Shown here piece by piece: positions 8,169 through 17,036 of a stretch of 54,611 nucleotides of DNA. The DNA is taken from NCBI GenBank assembly GCA_945897755.1, contig CAMDGH010000006.1, forward strand, positions 1 through 54,611, written 5' to 3'. The notes under the pieces are model-generated. The model did not search any database, was not told where the DNA came from, and worked only from the letters and a program-made list of their open reading frames with translations. How positions within the stretch are numbered: the stretch's first letter is position 1; each line of letters opens with the position of its first letter. Position numbers and translations under genes: made by a program. Source of the DNA: Chryseobacterium gleum. Lineage in GTDB: Bacteria > Bacteroidota > Bacteroidia > Flavobacteriales_D > Crocinitomicaceae.

Positions 8169-9041
8169 ATGTTTGTTTCATCTAATTCAGGATTTTCGGT
8201 TAAGAAGTATTTTCAAGAAAGATTGTTTGGTCTTTATTCAGAAAGAGAAATCCGATTTTTTTTTCAAGCGATTGTAGAACATCGATTGGATCTTAATTCT
8301 TCTGAGCTTTTACTATCAGACAAATTACTTTTTTCTGAATCTGATTTGCTTTATTTCCGATCTGTATTGAAAAGGCTTCAAAGTCATGAACCTTTTCAAT
8401 ATATTTTGGGAGAAACATTTTTCTATAATATAAAGATTCTGTGTGATTCAAGGGCATTGATACCTCGTCCTGAAACGGAAGAGTTGGTCGATTGGGTTCT
8501 TGGTTCTTTAGAGGTGAAAAGAGCGTATAACATTTTAGATATTTGTACCGGAACCGGTTGTATCGCTTTGGCCTTAAAAAGTAAATTATTAGCGAGTAAA
8601 ATTTCTGCAACCGACTTAAGTCAAGATGCTCTTGCATTGGCAAAAAAAAATGCGTTGTCATTGAATTTATCCGTTGATTTTTCAATAGAAAATGCGTTGT
8701 TAGGAGATTCGGGTAATTTTTTGTCAGATTCATTAGATGTAATTATTTCAAACCCCCCTTATATTCCAGTAAAAGACAAGCAATACATGGAGAAAAATGT
8801 CTTAGATTTTGAGCCTAATTTGGCTCTGTTTGTTTCTAACGATAATCCATTGATTTTTTATAAAGCAATTACTGAAAAAGCGAATAAATGTTTGAAAAAA
8901 GAGGGTTTACTCTTTTTTGAATTACATGAACAATATGCACTCGAAACAAAAGAATTAGTTCAAAGTTTTGGGTTTAATTCAGTGGAAATAAAACAAGATT
9001 TACAAGGGAAAAATAGAATGCTTCGTGCAAAGAAAAAATAA
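8169..9041 (+). CDS. prmC: Peptide chain release factor N5-glutamine methyltransferase
   Basis: The 290-residue protein carries the diagnostic NPPY motif (SNPPYIPVKD, near residue 194) and the SAM-binding motif ILDICTGTGCIALALK near residues 122-137, preceded by the conserved ALIPRPETEELVDWVL. The helical N-terminal domain of PrmC is present, and its length is normal for the family. The enzyme methylates the glutamine of the GGQ motif in release factors RF1 and RF2, using SAM. The start codon lies 2 bases after the upstream stop, and its own stop directly abuts the ligA start, so translational coupling is likely. Confidence 0.93.
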   Translation: MFVSSNSGFSVKKYFQERLFGLYSEREIRFFFQAIVEHRLDLNSSELLLSDKLLFSESDLLYFRSVLKRLQSHEPFQYILGETFFYNIKILCDSRALIPRPETEELVDWVLGSLEVKRAYNILDICTGTGCIALALKSKLLASKISATDLSQDALALAKKNALSLNLSVDFSIENALLGDSGNFLSDSLDVIISNPPYIPVKDKQYMEKNVLDFEPNLALFVSNDNPLIFYKAITEKANKCLKKEGLLFFELHEQYALETKELVQSFGFNSVEIKQDLQGKNRMLRAKKK

Positions 9042-11057
9042 ATGATGAATACCTTAGAAGCACAAATAGAAATTGATCGTTTGTCAAACGAATTAAATCA
9101 CCACAATCATTTGTATTACGTTGAAAGTAATCCAGTTATTTCGGATTTCGATTTCGATATGATATTAAATCAACTCATTAACATAGAGAAACAATTTCCA
9201 GCGTTAATTTCTGATACGAGTCCTTCTAAACGTGTTGGGGGAGATATTACCAAGAAATTCGCATCTGTCAAACATCGTTTTCCAATGTTGTCTTTGGGTA
9301 ATACCTATTCTCGAGAGGAAATCATTGATTGGGAAAATCGCATTAAGAAAAGTATTGAGAATGAAATCGAATATGTTTGTGAATTAAAGTATGACGGAGT
9401 TGCGATAGGTATTTCTTTTGAAAATGGAAAGTTAGTAAGAGCTGTGACAAGAGGGGATGGGACTTCAGGAGAAGATGTTACAGCAAATGTAAAGACGATC
9501 AAAACAATTCCTTTACAATTAATAGGAGATTTTCCAGCTGATTTTGAAATTCGTGGAGAAATTTTTTATCCGATAGATTCTTTCCTTAAAATGAATGAGG
9601 AACGTCGTGAAAACGATGAACCTGAATATGCAAATCCTCGAAATCTGGCTTCGGGTACCTTAAAGCAACAAGATTCTAAAATAGTAGCTTCTAGAGGTTT
9701 AGATTGTTTTTTGTACGGAATTTATGGTGAAGATTTACCATTTAATAGTCATTATGAAAGCGTGTTGAAAGCGAAAGATTGGGGTTTTAAAATCCCAGGT
9801 CCTACAGAAAAATACATACTCAAAACGAAATCTATTGATGGAATTATGGGGTTTATCTCTTATTGGGATCAACAACGTGAAAAACTTCCTTTTGAGATAG
9901 ATGGAGTGGTTATCAAAGTCAATAATTACGATGCGCAACAAGAATTAGGTTTTACAGCAAAATCGCCTCGTTGGGCAATTGCATATAAATTTAAAACGGA
10001 ACGTGTCGAGACTTTTCTTGAATCTGTAGTTTTTCAAGTTGGTAGAACTGGGTCGATTACACCCGTAGCAAATCTAAAAGCGGTACATCTTGGAGGAACT
10101 GTTGTTCGACGTGCATCTTTATACAATGCTGATCAAATAGAAAAAAACGATTTATACCTAGGTGATTCTGTATATGTTGAAAAAGGAGGTGAAATTATAC
10201 CGAAAATTGTTGGTGTAAATCTTGAAAAAAGAAATAAGAATGCCCAAAAGGTCGAGTTTATTTCCCATTGTCCTGAATGTCAGACTGAATTAGTACGAAG
10301 AGAAGGAGAATCAAACCACTTTTGTCCAAACGAAAAAGCGTGCCCACCTCAAGTTACTGGTCGGATGGAGCATTTCATAGCGCGCAAAGCAATGAATATC
10401 GATGGCTTAGGAGTGGAGACGATTGTACAGTTGTTTAAAGCCGGTTTAGTTAAAAATGGTGCAGATTTATATAGTCTAACTTTTGATCAAGTGGTTAATT
10501 TAGATCGAATGGCAGATAAGTCAGCAAATAATTTATTGCAAAGTGTTGAAGCATCGAAGCAAATTCCTTACGAACGCGTATTGTTTGCATTAGGAATTCG
10601 TTTTGTCGGTGAAACTGTAGCTAAAAAATTAGCCGCTAAATTTGAGAATATCGATCTATTAGCTATTGCAGCTTTTGAAGATCTCATTGCAGTAGATGAA
10701 ATTGGAGAAAGAATAGCTATTTCCGTTCAAAATTATTTTTTAGATGAAGAACATAAACAAATCATTGAAAAATTAAGACAAGCTGGAGTTCAATTGCACG
10801 GGATAAAGAAAGAGTTTCTATCGAATAAATTTGAAGGAATGAACTTTGTAGTTTCAGGTGTGTTTTCAAGTTTCTCAAGGGATGAATTAAAAAAAGTCAT
10901 TGAAGATAACGGAGGAAAAAATGTAAGTTCCATTTCAACTAAAACTTCTTATGTCGTGGCAGGAGAAAATATGGGTCCTGCAAAGTTGGAAAAAGCAAAT
11001 AAGTTGTTAATTAAGGTTTTAAGTGAAACTGAATTTTTAAATATATTAAATAGCTAA
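9042..11057 (+). CDS. ligA: NAD-dependent DNA ligase
   Basis: The 671-residue protein has the full bacterial ligase architecture. An NAD-binding Ia domain (HNHLYYVESNPVISDFDFD) is followed by the adenylation site ELKYDGVAI with the catalytic Lys116, an OB fold, a four-cysteine zinc site (CPEC, then CPNEKAC), helix-hairpin-helix repeats and a C-terminal BRCT domain (about residues 595-671). It seals nicks between Okazaki fragments and after repair. Two ATG codons stand in tandem at 9042 and 9045; either could be used. It directly follows prmC without a gap. Confidence 0.96.
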   Translation: MMNTLEAQIEIDRLSNELNHHNHLYYVESNPVISDFDFDMILNQLINIEKQFPALISDTSPSKRVGGDITKKFASVKHRFPMLSLGNTYSREEIIDWENRIKKSIENEIEYVCELKYDGVAIGISFENGKLVRAVTRGDGTSGEDVTANVKTIKTIPLQLIGDFPADFEIRGEIFYPIDSFLKMNEERRENDEPEYANPRNLASGTLKQQDSKIVASRGLDCFLYGIYGEDLPFNSHYESVLKAKDWGFKIPGPTEKYILKTKSIDGIMGFISYWDQQREKLPFEIDGVVIKVNNYDAQQELGFTAKSPRWAIAYKFKTERVETFLESVVFQVGRTGSITPVANLKAVHLGGTVVRRASLYNADQIEKNDLYLGDSVYVEKGGEIIPKIVGVNLEKRNKNAQKVEFISHCPECQTELVRREGESNHFCPNEKACPPQVTGRMEHFIARKAMNIDGLGVETIVQLFKAGLVKNGADLYSLTFDQVVNLDRMADKSANNLLQSVEASKQIPYERVLFALGIRFVGETVAKKLAAKFENIDLLAIAAFEDLIAVDEIGERIAISVQNYFLDEEHKQIIEKLRQAGVQLHGIKKEFLSNKFEGMNFVVSGVFSSFSRDELKKVIEDNGGKNVSSISTKTSYVVAGENMGPAKLEKANKLLIKVLSETEFLNILNS

Positions 11058-11310
11058 GAGAGTAGAAGTTTTTTAATGATGTCGAACAATTTGCAAAAAA
11101 AAAATAAATAGATCTTTTTTGTTAAACCAAATGTAATTATAATATTAACTTCTATTTTGGATTACTACTAAATTTAAGGTGTAAAAATCCGATTTTTTTT
11201 TGTTAAATTAATGTCGAGTGAATGATTATTTAATTTAAACCGGAAATCTTAAAATGAAATCTAAATAATCCTTTTTTTAAGTCGTTTGAACTCCTATTTC
11301 AAAAGTAGAG

Positions 11311-12039
11311 TTAAGACTTTGAGAAATGGATTTCATTTTCGTTAATCAACTCATCTCCTTTCATTTTCATGAAAACCTGTATTAAAGCAACAACGTCTTT
11401 TTCACAATACACCTTAATTCTTTCTAAGTCATTTTCCTCATAGTACACCCGAGCAACATCTGAACCTGAAATATCATCTTTTGGGGTAGGGATATTAAAA
11501 ATGTTACAAAGTAATGGGAGTGATGTGAATGATTTGTAATCTCCAAACTTCCATAGTTCCATTGTGTCGAGATGAGATATTTCCCATGGCTTTTTTCCAG
11601 CAATATCTAAAATAGCAGGGAGTTTTAATCCATTAACGAGCATTCGTCTACAGATATAAGGGAAGTCAAATTCTTTTGCGTTGTGACCGCAAAGTATGTG
11701 GTATGGCGAATTGTAACGATTGCTGAGTAATTCTGAAAATTCAATCAATAAACTTTTTTCGTCATCGCTGTAAAAAGATTTTAATCGAATTTGATTTAAT
11801 CCTGATGAAGAGTTGTGAACATAGCCAACTGAAATACAGATTATTTTACCAAACTCAGCAAAGATACTCGATTTTTCTCCGTAAAGCATCTCAAAAGATT
11901 TATCTTCGTTTTGTAAAAAACGCGTTTTTGATTCAAATAAATGTTTTTTATTTTCATCTAAATCTGAGTACTTGTAGGTTTGAGGCGCTGTTTCTATATC
12001 TAAAAACAAGATTTTTTCAAGTTGAATTTTATCTAACAT
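11311..12039 (-). CDS. Predicted 3'-5' exonuclease, PolB-like exonuclease family
   Basis: The 242-residue protein is an RNase H-fold DEDD exonuclease of the DNA_pol_B_exo2 type. Exo I is FLDIETAP (Asp and Glu) near residues 13-20, Exo II is the GHNAKEFDFPYICRRML segment, and Exo III is the YCEKDVVALIQVFMKM segment near the C-terminus. There is no polymerase domain. The family is thought to act in DNA repair or nucleic-acid turnover. The gene stands alone on the minus strand between ligA and dapA, which are both on the plus strand. Confidence 0.88.
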   Translation of the reverse strand: MLDKIQLEKILFLDIETAPQTYKYSDLDENKKHLFESKTRFLQNEDKSFEMLYGEKSSIFAEFGKIICISVGYVHNSSSGLNQIRLKSFYSDDEKSLLIEFSELLSNRYNSPYHILCGHNAKEFDFPYICRRMLVNGLKLPAILDIAGKKPWEISHLDTMELWKFGDYKSFTSLPLLCNIFNIPTPKDDISGSDVARVYYEENDLERIKVYCEKDVVALIQVFMKMKGDELINENEIHFSKS

Positions 12040-12490
12040 AGTTTGCTTTATTATTCAATGTTGTAAAGTAAAAAATAATCCATAAAAATGGCTTTTCAGT
12101 AAAATTCGTAATTTCGTTTTTGTGAACCAAATATTACGGTGAGTAAATGTAGCTATTTTTAAAGTAGCTCTGTTTTCGGACATTTGATTTATTTCATTGA
12201 CAACTAAAATTACATGCAATTTGCTTAGAAAAAATAATTCCGATGGGTTTATGTATAGAAAGAAGTGATTGTAAGCGAGTCTTGAATTGTAATATTCTTC
12301 TAAATCGCTTCGATATTTCGCTTAGCTTTAGATGTGACTCTCGTTTTTATTCTCTTTTTTTTACTAACACATCTATTTAATAGTAAATGGTTTAAATGAA
12401 AGTTGAAATGTTTTTGAGTGCATAAATACCTAAAAGCAATGCGTTTTCAGTTCACCTAGGCAAACTGATTAAGGAGATTGAACCTATCCT

Positions 12491-12515
12491 AAATTAGAGC
12501 AGATAGTTCTAATTT
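12491..12515. promoter_or_regulatory. Inverted repeat abutting the dapA promoter (possible operator)
   Basis: AAATTAGA at 12491-12498 and TCTAATTT at 12508-12515 form a perfect 8-base inverted repeat around a 9-base centre. The right arm overlaps the proposed minus-33 box of dapA, a position suitable for a repressor or activator. No known operator is recognised. Confidence 0.3.
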
Positions 12516-12544
12516 CGAATGAATTGATTTATTTACTAAATTTG
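12514..12544 (+). promoter_or_regulatory. Probable dapA promoter
   Basis: TAAATTTG at 12537-12544 is a full match to TAnnTTTG, and TTCG at 12514-12517, 19 bases upstream, is one base from the TTTG minus-33 box. A start near 12550 would leave about 15 bases of leader before the dapA ATG. Confidence 0.45.
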
Positions 12545-12564
12545 ACAATCTTAATTCAATATAT

Positions 12565-13452
12565 ATGAACAAGTTCAAAGGTTCTGGTGTAGCTCTAGTA
12601 ACACCATTCAAATCAGATAAATCGATAGATTTCGAAGCGTTACGCAAATTAGTCCAACTTCAAATTCAAGGGGGTACAAATTTTTTAGTTGTTATGGGAA
12701 CAACCGCTGAATCTCCTACATTAAGTAATGAAGAAAAAGAAGAAATTCTTCAACTCGTTATTGCAGAAAATGCGGGTAGGATTCCAATCGTTTATGGAAT
12801 AGGAGGGAATGATACAAAAGCGGTTGCGAAAGTAATTGCAAATGTTCCCGCTGGCGTAGATGGCATTCTTTCAGTTTCTCCATATTACAACAAACCAACA
12901 CAAGAGGGTATATATCAACATTTTAAGTTTTTATCAGAGGCGAGTAAGTTGCCTATTATTTTATACAATGTTCCGGGTAGAACGGGGTCTAATATGTTGC
13001 CAGATACAACCTTGCGATTAGCTGAATTACCAAACATCGTAGCCGTGAAAGAAGCTTCTGGAAGTATGGAGCAAATTATGGAAATAATTAGTCGTAAACC
13101 AGATGGTTTTTCTGTTCTTTCAGGAGACGATGCGATTACAATGCCGCTAATTGCTAGTGGTGCTGATGGTGTTATTTCTGTTGTTGCAAATGCTTTGCCT
13201 GAAAAATTTTCTATCATGGTAAATGCGTCCCTTAAGGGTGATTTCGAAGTAGCTAGACCAATTCACAATGAATTGTTAGCGATTACAAAAATGTTTTTCG
13301 AAGAAGGCAATCCTGGAGGTGTTAAAGTGGCACTAGAAAATCGTGAAATAATGTCTCAAAACTTACGTTTACCTCTTGTGCCTGTTTCGTTATCTCTTGC
13401 TGAAAGAATTTCATTGGAAATGAAAAGGGTATTAAAATCCGAAAAAGCATAG
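12565..13452 (+). CDS. dapA: 4-hydroxy-tetrahydrodipicolinate synthase
   Basis: The 295-residue protein is a class I aldolase TIM barrel. The Schiff-base lysine is Lys162 in VAVKEASGSM, the catalytic tyrosine is Tyr134 in YNVPGRTG, and the threonine pair is Thr46-Thr47 in GTTAES. It condenses pyruvate with aspartate semialdehyde in the first committed step to diaminopimelate and lysine. The length is normal. It is preceded by a long non-coding region with its own promoter and followed after 84 bases by the NrnA-like gene, so it is probably transcribed alone or as the first gene of a short unit. Confidence 0.94.
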   Translation: MNKFKGSGVALVTPFKSDKSIDFEALRKLVQLQIQGGTNFLVVMGTTAESPTLSNEEKEEILQLVIAENAGRIPIVYGIGGNDTKAVAKVIANVPAGVDGILSVSPYYNKPTQEGIYQHFKFLSEASKLPIILYNVPGRTGSNMLPDTTLRLAELPNIVAVKEASGSMEQIMEIISRKPDGFSVLSGDDAITMPLIASGADGVISVVANALPEKFSIMVNASLKGDFEVARPIHNELLAITKMFFEEGNPGGVKVALENREIMSQNLRLPLVPVSLSLAERISLEMKRVLKSEKA

Positions 13453-13536
13453 CATCATTGTTTAATATCTTGACTTTAAAATTTAGTTAAAGAAGAGTTT
13501 TTAATAATTAAGGGTTCAAATTTTAAATAAATAAAA

Positions 13537-14532
13537 ATGATTCATACTAAAATAAAACAATCTATTGATTCTGCTACTAAGATTGTAATTACTTCTCACA
13601 AGTCACCTGATGGTGATTCCATAGGTAGTTCTTTAGGACTTTATTTATTGTGTAAAGAATTAGGTAAGGATGTCGTTATCTGTCATCCTGATCCAGCGCC
13701 AAATTATTTAGATTGGGTTCCTTCAGTTGAAGTAATTTTAAATTATGAACAACACCAACATCAAGTACTGTCATGTTTTAATGATGCTGATCTTATTTTT
13801 AGTTTAGATTACAATGATCCATCTCGGATTGGAGATCAGATGGGGCAACTTTTAGTGAATTCATCTGCGATTAAAGTGATGATAGATCATCATCTAAATC
13901 CTGCAGAATTTGTTGATCTAATGCTCTCTGAAACGGATGCGTGCTCTACTTGTCAGTTAGTCTTTGACCTTATTGAATTTGGACAATTAACGTCTTTTTT
14001 AACCAAAGAAATAGGGGTTTGTTTGTATCTAGGCATAATGACAGATACAGGTTCATTTCGTTTCCCTTCAGTAAAGCCAAGAACACACCAAGTTTGTGCT
14101 CAGATATTAAGTCTCGATATTGATCATGCGCTTATTCATGAAAATTTAAATGATGTAAATACATTAACTAGATTGAGGCTTCGGGGATATGCATGTGATA
14201 AGAAGTTAATTGTTAATGATGCTTTCAAAGTTGCTTACATCACTTTGACAAAAAAAGAGTTATTAGAATACAATCACAAAAAAGGGGACACTGAGGGTTT
14301 AGTAAATATTGCATTATCGATTTTGGGAATGAGAATGGCTGTACTTTGGGTGGAGCATGAAGATTATGTTAAAATATCGTTTAGATCTAAAGGGCTTGAT
14401 AATCCTGTTAATTTGTTGGCTTCAAGCTATTTTAATGGGGGTGGGCATGCAAATGCGTCAGGGGGAAGGTTTGATGGAAGTTTGGAAGATGCGCTTGCTC
14501 TATTTTTTAAGGTCTTACCAGAATTTAGATAA
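13537..14532 (+). CDS. DHH/DHHA1 phosphoesterase, NrnA-like (oligoribonuclease/pAp phosphatase)
   Basis: The 331-residue protein has the DHH motifs in order: SHKSPDGDSIGSSL (His21, Asp25, Asp27), a LDYNDPSR segment, the DHH box in MIDHHLNP, and a C-terminal DHHA1 domain with GGGHANASGG. NrnA-type enzymes degrade nano-RNAs and dephosphorylate 3'-phosphoadenosine 5'-phosphate using manganese. In flavobacteria a gene of this kind commonly precedes gldI, and here an FKBP lipoprotein gene follows 3 bases after the stop, which fits that arrangement. Confidence 0.88.
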   Translation: MIHTKIKQSIDSATKIVITSHKSPDGDSIGSSLGLYLLCKELGKDVVICHPDPAPNYLDWVPSVEVILNYEQHQHQVLSCFNDADLIFSLDYNDPSRIGDQMGQLLVNSSAIKVMIDHHLNPAEFVDLMLSETDACSTCQLVFDLIEFGQLTSFLTKEIGVCLYLGIMTDTGSFRFPSVKPRTHQVCAQILSLDIDHALIHENLNDVNTLTRLRLRGYACDKKLIVNDAFKVAYITLTKKELLEYNHKKGDTEGLVNIALSILGMRMAVLWVEHEDYVKISFRSKGLDNPVNLLASSYFNGGGHANASGGRFDGSLEDALALFFKVLPEFR

Positions 14533-14535
14533 ATT

Positions 14536-15063
14536 ATGCACGTATTCAAACAAATCATTTTAGTTCTTATTATTCAGTTTTGTTTTCAGTCTTGTGTTAG
14601 AAAAGTTGAAGTTGTTGAAAAAAAGATACCCTGGTCAAACGAACATTCAATTAAGATGAATAGCGATCTTGTGGTTAAAGAAAAGATGTATATTGAAATG
14701 TACTTAGATCACAGGCCTCATTTGTCATTAGTTCAAACAGGAACGGGGCTATATTATCAAGTGTTTAATCAAACCAAAGGACAAAGGGCCAAGGAAGGTT
14801 TGCATGCTGGTGTAAAGTATAAGATTGGATTGTTAGATGGTGCTAAATGTTATGCGACAGATACATCCGAAGTTGATTTTTTTAAAATAGATAAATCAGA
14901 TGTAGAGTCAGGTGTTAATGAAGGTATTAAAATGATGTGTGTTGGAGAAAAAGCATTGTTTATTATTCCATCTCATTTAGCACATGGTATTTCTGGAGAT
15001 AGTTATCGAATACCACCCATGGCTCCTCTTGTTGTAGAAATTGAGTTAATATCTTTAAAATAA
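14536..15063 (+). CDS. FKBP-type peptidyl-prolyl isomerase lipoprotein, GldI-like
   Basis: The 175-residue protein begins with a lipoprotein signal (LIIQFCFQSC, so the lipidated residue is about Cys20). The C-terminal part is an FKBP domain, with GVKYKIGLLDGAKCYAT, a glutamate- and glycine-rich middle, VGEKALFIIPSHLAHG and IPPMAPLVVEIELI. Position just after an NrnA-like gene matches the gldI locus of gliding flavobacteria, where GldI is an FKBP lipoprotein of the gliding/type IX secretion machinery. The identification as GldI itself is inference; no other gld gene is in the window. Confidence 0.75.
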   Translation: MHVFKQIILVLIIQFCFQSCVRKVEVVEKKIPWSNEHSIKMNSDLVVKEKMYIEMYLDHRPHLSLVQTGTGLYYQVFNQTKGQRAKEGLHAGVKYKIGLLDGAKCYATDTSEVDFFKIDKSDVESGVNEGIKMMCVGEKALFIIPSHLAHGISGDSYRIPPMAPLVVEIELISLK

Positions 15064-15067
15064 GTAT

Positions 15068-15949
15068 ATGAAAATAAGGAAGGGGTGTAATATGAGCTAT
15101 ATCGGTTTGATAACCTTAATTTTTCTTTTTACAGGATGTCAATTAGACGGTGTGAAAGAAAAAGTAAAAGGAGCTAATGGAAAAAATGAAAAAGTAAATT
15201 CTGATTTTCAATCTTCAAATCTGAAAGGCAAAAAAGGACTTACGCCAAAAAAAACAATCAAAGAAAAAGTGCTTGGAAATGAGTTGAAAATCACCTGGTT
15301 TGAAAAAGGAAAGGGGAGTCTTATTGAGTCACAAGAACTTATATTTATTGATTACGAGCTCTTTTTACTAAATGGGAAATTGATTGATGGGAATGAGCGT
15401 GTAGGGATTCCGAGTGTTCCTTTTTTAGTTGATTATGGGATGCAAACACCAGGTTGGGATATTGCGATGAAGCAATTAAGAGTTGGTGATTTTGTTGAAA
15501 TTTATATTCCTGCTTCACTTGCTAGAGGAGAGAAGGGGATTGAAGGATTGATCCCCCCGAATTCAGTAAACATTCTTAGGCTTAAAATAGTCAGTAAATT
15601 ACCGCCAACTAAAATGATAGATGGAACAAAAGTTTGGCTCTTAGAAAAGAGTGAATTACCCCAAAAAATAGCGTCGAAAGAGAGTGAATTGCGTTTTCAC
15701 TACACTGTTGGAACGGCTTCTAATCCAAGGTATGATATGAGTTATCGAAAAAATATTCCCTTCTCAATGCGTTTTTCCGACAATGGAATTGTAAAAGGCT
15801 TGAAAAAAGCACTAGAAAACAGATCAAAGTATGATCGATTATGGGTTATTGTTCCACCTAGTCAAGCGTATGGAAATGAAGGTTTTCTAGACTTAGTGAA
15901 GCCAAATGAAGCTTTGTTTTACGATATTTACATAACAGATATTTTGTAG
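15068..15949 (+). CDS. Lipoprotein with two FKBP-like domains
   Basis: The 293-residue protein begins with a lipoprotein signal whose lipobox is FLFTGC (about Cys24). A Lys-rich linker follows. Domain 1 (about residues 85-175) has FIDYELFLLNGKLIDGN, VPFLVDYGMQTPGWDIAMKQ, GDFVEIYIPASLARGE and IPPNSVNILRLKI. Domain 2 (about 195-293) has LRFHYTVGT, FSMRFSDNGIVKGLKKALEN, WVIVPPSQAYGNEG and ALFYDIYITDI. Both keep the FKBP scaffold but lack several of the usual active-site aromatic residues, so it may be a chaperone rather than an efficient isomerase. The gene follows the GldI-like gene by 4 bases; an alternative start at the second Met (residue 9) is possible. Confidence 0.75.
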   Translation: MKIRKGCNMSYIGLITLIFLFTGCQLDGVKEKVKGANGKNEKVNSDFQSSNLKGKKGLTPKKTIKEKVLGNELKITWFEKGKGSLIESQELIFIDYELFLLNGKLIDGNERVGIPSVPFLVDYGMQTPGWDIAMKQLRVGDFVEIYIPASLARGEKGIEGLIPPNSVNILRLKIVSKLPPTKMIDGTKVWLLEKSELPQKIASKESELRFHYTVGTASNPRYDMSYRKNIPFSMRFSDNGIVKGLKKALENRSKYDRLWVIVPPSQAYGNEGFLDLVKPNEALFYDIYITDIL

Positions 15950-15973
15950 ATTAAAATATTTTCATTAAATTCG
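15943..15973 (+). promoter_or_regulatory. Promoter for the M23 peptidase gene
   Basis: TTTG at 15943-15946 and TAAATTCG at 15966-15973 are separated by exactly 19 bases, one mismatch from the Bacteroidota consensus. The minus-33 box overlaps the end of the upstream FKBP gene. A start near 15980 would give a leader of about 44 bases. Confidence 0.5.
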
Positions 15974-16023
15974 CAACCGGCACATTTTTTTTCATTAGCA
16001 TTCACCAATAAAAAAATATAGAT

Positions 16024-17031
16024 ATGAATAAATTTCTTTTTATTATTACTTTTCTAACATCTTTTACTTTGTTCTCTCAGCGAGAAGAATCAGAATTAAA
16101 TTTTGAGACCGAAGACTTTAAACACGATAACACATTTGACGGGGTGTTAAATTTCGAATTGCAGAAAAAAATCAATGCATCTAAAAATTTAAAGCTTTCC
16201 AATAGTTGGAATTCTGAAACATGTTTTGGTTCTAAGAATAAGCAAACTGTTTTGAATATGAAAGATACACTTTGGTTGTGTCTAGAGGATTCCTCGAATG
16301 GTCAGTTCGTGGTTCCGTTTAAAGGGATTTTGACATCTCATTATGGTCCAAGATGGGGAAAGAATCATGCAGGAGTTGATATATCTCTAAGAACTGGTCA
16401 GGTTGTTAAAAGCGCTTGGAATGGAAGAGTTCGATACGCTAAATTTAACGAGGGAGGTTATGGGAACTTAGTTATTGTAAGGCATTATAATGGATTGGAG
16501 ACGTTTTATGCGCATTTGAGTAAATTATTAGTCGCTCCAAATCAAGAAGTTAAAGCTGGAGAGGTAATTGGTTTAGGTGGCAATACTGGGCATTCTTTTG
16601 GAGCTCACTTGCATTTTGAAATCCGCTTTTTTGACACGCCAATCAATCCAGAATTTGTTATAGATTTTGCTAAGTCAGATGTGATAGACCAGAATTTATT
16701 TGTTCACAAAGGCTTATTCGAAGGTAGGAATAACTCATTAAAGAGTAAAAAGACACATATTCATAATGAAATTGATAATGAAATTGAGACAAATGACTTT
16801 GGTGCGGTTGAAATGATGGCTGGTGTTACCTTCCCTGTTAAACGAAGAGTAGCGGACCATCCAGTTGTTCCAGTAGTCCGAGAAACAAGAGTTTATCACA
16901 AAGTTAAATCTGGAGAGTCTTTGTCTCGAATTGCAAATAAAAATGGCACTACTGTTTTAAAGTTATGCCAGTTAAATGCATTGAAAGCCAATAGTGTAAT
17001 TGATATAGGTCAGACAATACGAGTTAAATAA
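16024..17031 (+). CDS. M23 family metallopeptidase with C-terminal LysM domain
   Basis: The 335-residue protein has a signal peptide (FLFIITFLTSFTLFSQ), then a LytM/M23 domain with the zinc-binding His115-x-x-x-Asp119 in HAGVD and the HxH pair His195/His197 in AHLHFEI. A C-terminal LysM domain (YHKVKSGESLSRIANKNGT, about residues 290-335) binds peptidoglycan. It probably cleaves peptide cross-links in the periplasm. All zinc ligands are present, so it should be active. It has its own promoter and precedes bamD by 5 bases. Confidence 0.92.
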   Translation: MNKFLFIITFLTSFTLFSQREESELNFETEDFKHDNTFDGVLNFELQKKINASKNLKLSNSWNSETCFGSKNKQTVLNMKDTLWLCLEDSSNGQFVVPFKGILTSHYGPRWGKNHAGVDISLRTGQVVKSAWNGRVRYAKFNEGGYGNLVIVRHYNGLETFYAHLSKLLVAPNQEVKAGEVIGLGGNTGHSFGAHLHFEIRFFDTPINPEFVIDFAKSDVIDQNLFVHKGLFEGRNNSLKSKKTHIHNEIDNEIETNDFGAVEMMAGVTFPVKRRVADHPVVPVVRETRVYHKVKSGESLSRIANKNGTTVLKLCQLNALKANSVIDIGQTIRVK

Positions 17032-17036
17032 GGGTA

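Larger units (their letters stand above)
12040..12564. other. 525-base intergenic region between exonuclease and dapA
   Basis: No plausible coding region is seen here. Two structured elements stand out. TAAGCGA at 12272-12278 can pair with TCGCTTA at 12318-12324 or, less well, with TCGCTT at 12305-12310. A perfect 8-base inverted repeat, AAATTAGA/TCTAATTT, lies at 12491-12515. The last 50 bases hold the probable dapA promoter. I do not recognise any riboswitch family in it. Confidence 0.5.

Noticed and set aside
8293-8733. A 146-codon minus-strand open frame inside prmC
   Set aside because: It overlaps the conserved PrmC core, and the translation has no recognisable domain.
11058-11310. Terminator after ligA (GGATT ... 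AATCC then T-tract near 11198)
   Set aside because: The stem has only 5 bases with a loop of over 20, so it is not convincing.
12100-12560. Lysine riboswitch before dapA
   Set aside because: The position is right, but I do not see the conserved five-helix lysine aptamer sequences, and the family is rare in Bacteroidota.
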